From Flavobacterium sp. W4I14 (lineage in GTDB: Bacteria > Bacteroidota > Bacteroidia > Sphingobacteriales > Sphingobacteriaceae), in the NCBI GenBank assembly GCA_030817875.1, contig JAUSZU010000001.1, positions 4,154,001 through 4,218,000 of the forward strand: DNA of 64,000 bases. Reading direction: 5' to 3'. The notes under the pieces are model-generated. The model saw nothing but the letters and a program-made list of their open reading frames with translations, was not told the origin of the DNA and made no database searches. A program made the position numbers and the translations under genes. Shown here piece after piece: positions 62,363 to 64,000 of this stretch (its first letter is position 1; each line of letters begins with the position of its first letter).

Positions 62363-64000
62363 TTAATTTAATACTAAAACCAACGTTGTTTTAGCTGGCA
62401 CTTTAATGTTTTGAAAACTGATATTTTCGCCTGTGATTACGTTTTTAGCAGTTGTAATTCCTGCCGTTCTTTCGGCAAAGCGATCAGTATTTAATGTTTT
62501 TTCTTTTTCAGTATTGTTTACAATAACCATTACTGTCCCTTTTGGTTCTGCATTGTAGCGGAAATAAACATAAATATCATCTTGCGGTACAAACTGCATC
62601 AATTTACCAGTTTGTAATGCGGTGCTGTTTTTGCGGAAATTGGCCAATGTTTTAACAAAGTTGAAAGCTTCATTTTCTTTGTTAGTACGGCCATCGGCAA
62701 TAAATTTGTCCTTTTTATCACCTTCCCAGCCGCCAGGAAAATCGGAACGGATCAATCCATCAGGATTGGAAAAGTTTTTCATTAAGATTTCTGTTCCGTA
62801 ATACATCTCGGGAATGCCCCGCATAGTTAAGAGAATACTCATTCCCATTTTGTATTTATCGAAATCTTCGCCAACCATGGAGTAAAAGCGGCTCATATCG
62901 TGATTATCTAAAAAGATGCAGTTGGTATTTGGGTTTTTATAAAGAAAATCGTGTGCTAAGGTGGCATACAAACGGTTAATCCCGTCTACCCAACCGTTTT
63001 TTCCGTTTATTCCTTCGTAAATTGCATCTTTTAAAGTGGCATCGGTAATGCCTTGCAAATGGGTATCAAAACCTCGGTTAACCGTATTGCCACCAGTAAA
63101 AAAGGCTTGGTTCGCCACAGCAGTTACCAGTGTTTCGCCAAAAACAGATAAGTGTGGAAATTCTGCCTGAACTTTTAACGCCCAATCGGCCATATAAGCC
63201 GGGTCGTTATATCCATAAGTATCCAAACGCAAACCATCAATACCAGCGTATTCGATCCACCAGATGTGGTTTTGAGTCAGGTAATTCTGTACATATGGAT
63301 TGGTCTGGTTTAAATCGGGCATTGAAGGTACAAACCAACCGTCTAACATCTGTTTACGATCTGCCGCAGCGGCGTGTACATCCATAACGGTCTGATCGCG
63401 GTAACTCGTTTGCGTATATTTTGGCCATTGGTTTAACCAGCTTTTCATTGGTAAATCTTTATAAAACCAATGTTGAGTGCCAATATGGTTGTGTACAATA
63501 TCTTTAATCACTTTTAATCCTTTGGCATGGGCAATCTCTACGTACTTTTTGTAAAGTGCATTTGTACCATACCGCGGGTCTATCTTATAATGATCAGTTA
63601 CTGCGTAGCCATGATATGAAGCTTGTGGCATATCGTTTTCTACCTCTGGTGTCATCCAAACTGTAGTTATGCCTAAATCTTTCAGGTAATCGAGGTGGTT
63701 AATTACGCCCTGAATATCGCCACCATGACGGTAGTACATACTATCGCGGTTTAATGCCGTTTCGGTTAAGCCCTGAACCACATCGTTGCTTTTATCACCG
63801 TTCGAAAAACGATCGGGCATAAGCAGGTAAATAAAGTCTTTGTTGGTTACGCCCTGAATCCTGCCCGCACTTTTATCGCGGTTTTTTAATTCGTAAGTGT
63901 AACTGAATATCTTTTTGCCCTTTACAGAAAAGTTGATCGGGAAACTCCCGGATTTTACGGTAGTGGCAAGTGTTAAATCGAGAAATAAATAATTCGGGTT
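62363..64000 (-). CDS. Neopullulanase / cyclomaltodextrinase-type GH13 (5' part beyond window)
   Basis: The minus-strand frame is open from 64000 to the stop at 62363 (545 codons seen); its start is outside. The visible N-terminal domain (FPINFSVKGKKIFSYTYELK) belongs to the cyclomaltodextrinase N-terminal beta-sandwich; the barrel begins at FIYLLMPDRFSNGD and shows YRHGGDIQGVINHLDYLKDL, VIKDIVHNHIG, nucleophile in DGLRLDTYGYND, acid/base in SVFGETLVT and LDNHDMSRF, then a C-terminal beta domain. It resembles SusA, a periplasmic neopullulanase. It is followed by pgmB, GH65, GH13 and the MFS gene in the same direction. Confidence 0.9.
   Translation of the reverse strand, partial: NPNYLFLDLTLATTVKSGSFPINFSVKGKKIFSYTYELKNRDKSAGRIQGVTNKDFIYLLMPDRFSNGDKSNDVVQGLTETALNRDSMYYRHGGDIQGVINHLDYLKDLGITTVWMTPEVENDMPQASYHGYAVTDHYKIDPRYGTNALYKKYVEIAHAKGLKVIKDIVHNHIGTQHWFYKDLPMKSWLNQWPKYTQTSYRDQTVMDVHAAAADRKQMLDGWFVPSMPDLNQTNPYVQNYLTQNHIWWIEYAGIDGLRLDTYGYNDPAYMADWALKVQAEFPHLSVFGETLVTAVANQAFFTGGNTVNRGFDTHLQGITDATLKDAIYEGINGKNGWVDGINRLYATLAHDFLYKNPNTNCIFLDNHDMSRFYSMVGEDFDKYKMGMSILLTMRGIPEMYYGTEILMKNFSNPDGLIRSDFPGGWEGDKKDKFIADGRTNKENEAFNFVKTLANFRKNSTALQTGKLMQFVPQDDIYVYFRYNAEPKGTVMVIVNNTEKEKTLNTDRFAERTAGITTAKNVITGENISFQNIKVPAKTTLVLVLN

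Overview
The window is chromosomal DNA of a Bacteroidota bacterium, most likely a Pedobacter-like member of the Sphingobacteriaceae. Evidence: two SusC/SusD pairs, an ECF sigma/FecR pair driving a SusC that carries an STN domain, Bacteroidota-type promoters (TTG-N19/20-TAnnTTTG) before ndk and a TPR gene, AT-rich housekeeping genes, and many short extragenic repeats of the kinds common in that family. I see no insertion sequence, prophage, CRISPR array or rRNA.

Layout. 1-2.5 kb: partial AIM24-family gene, NAD(P)HX repair enzyme, YiaA-like membrane protein. 2.6-9.2 kb: a plus-strand operon of amine permease, glutamine-synthetase-like ligase, iron alcohol dehydrogenase, gamma-glutamyl hydrolase, aldehyde dehydrogenase and a small unknown gene. 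Together these form a complete gamma-glutamylation route for ethanolamine (or a similar amino alcohol) to glycine, with no EutBC or microcompartment. 9.6-14.2 kb: GH20 hexosaminidase, ACT and CYTH proteins, BON and SH3 proteins, response regulator. 14.7-26.1 kb: three FKBP isomerases around nrnA and ndk, a 59-aa lipoprotein, DUF721 gene, recF, TPR protein, pth, rplY, prs, tRNA-Gln. 26.4-32.7 kb: two tandem DUF2723 (TMEM260-like, putative protein O-mannosyltransferase) genes, the second with a single-base frameshift. 33-36 kb: accA and an S10 peptidase.

36.3-53.6 kb (minus strand): a hexosamine-type polysaccharide utilization region: sigma factor, FecR, SusC/SusD, a GH20 with a LamG-like tail, then a second SusC/SusD with fasciclin, DUF5007 and a small secreted protein. 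The GH20 gene and the second susC each have a CAAACGTTTGCGCG operator at the same distance from a matching TATCTTTA -7 element, which suggests co-regulation by a LacI-type factor not encoded here. 53.8-64 kb (minus strand): a maltose/starch operon: neopullulanase-like GH13 (cut by the window end), beta-phosphoglucomutase, GH65 maltose phosphorylase, GH13 amylase, maltose-type MFS transporter (frameshifted) and a surface GH13 lipoprotein. Alpha-glucans are cut to maltose, imported, phosphorolysed to glucose plus beta-glucose-1-phosphate, and converted to glucose-6-phosphate.

The gene-free stretches hold several repeat families. The most notable are a ~300-450 bp element with inverted ends present three times, whose internal hairpins differ in sequence but keep pairing, and a cluster of five alternating 24-30 bp palindromes at 19.5-19.8 kb. 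No computation was run; all family calls are from reading motifs and overall resemblance.
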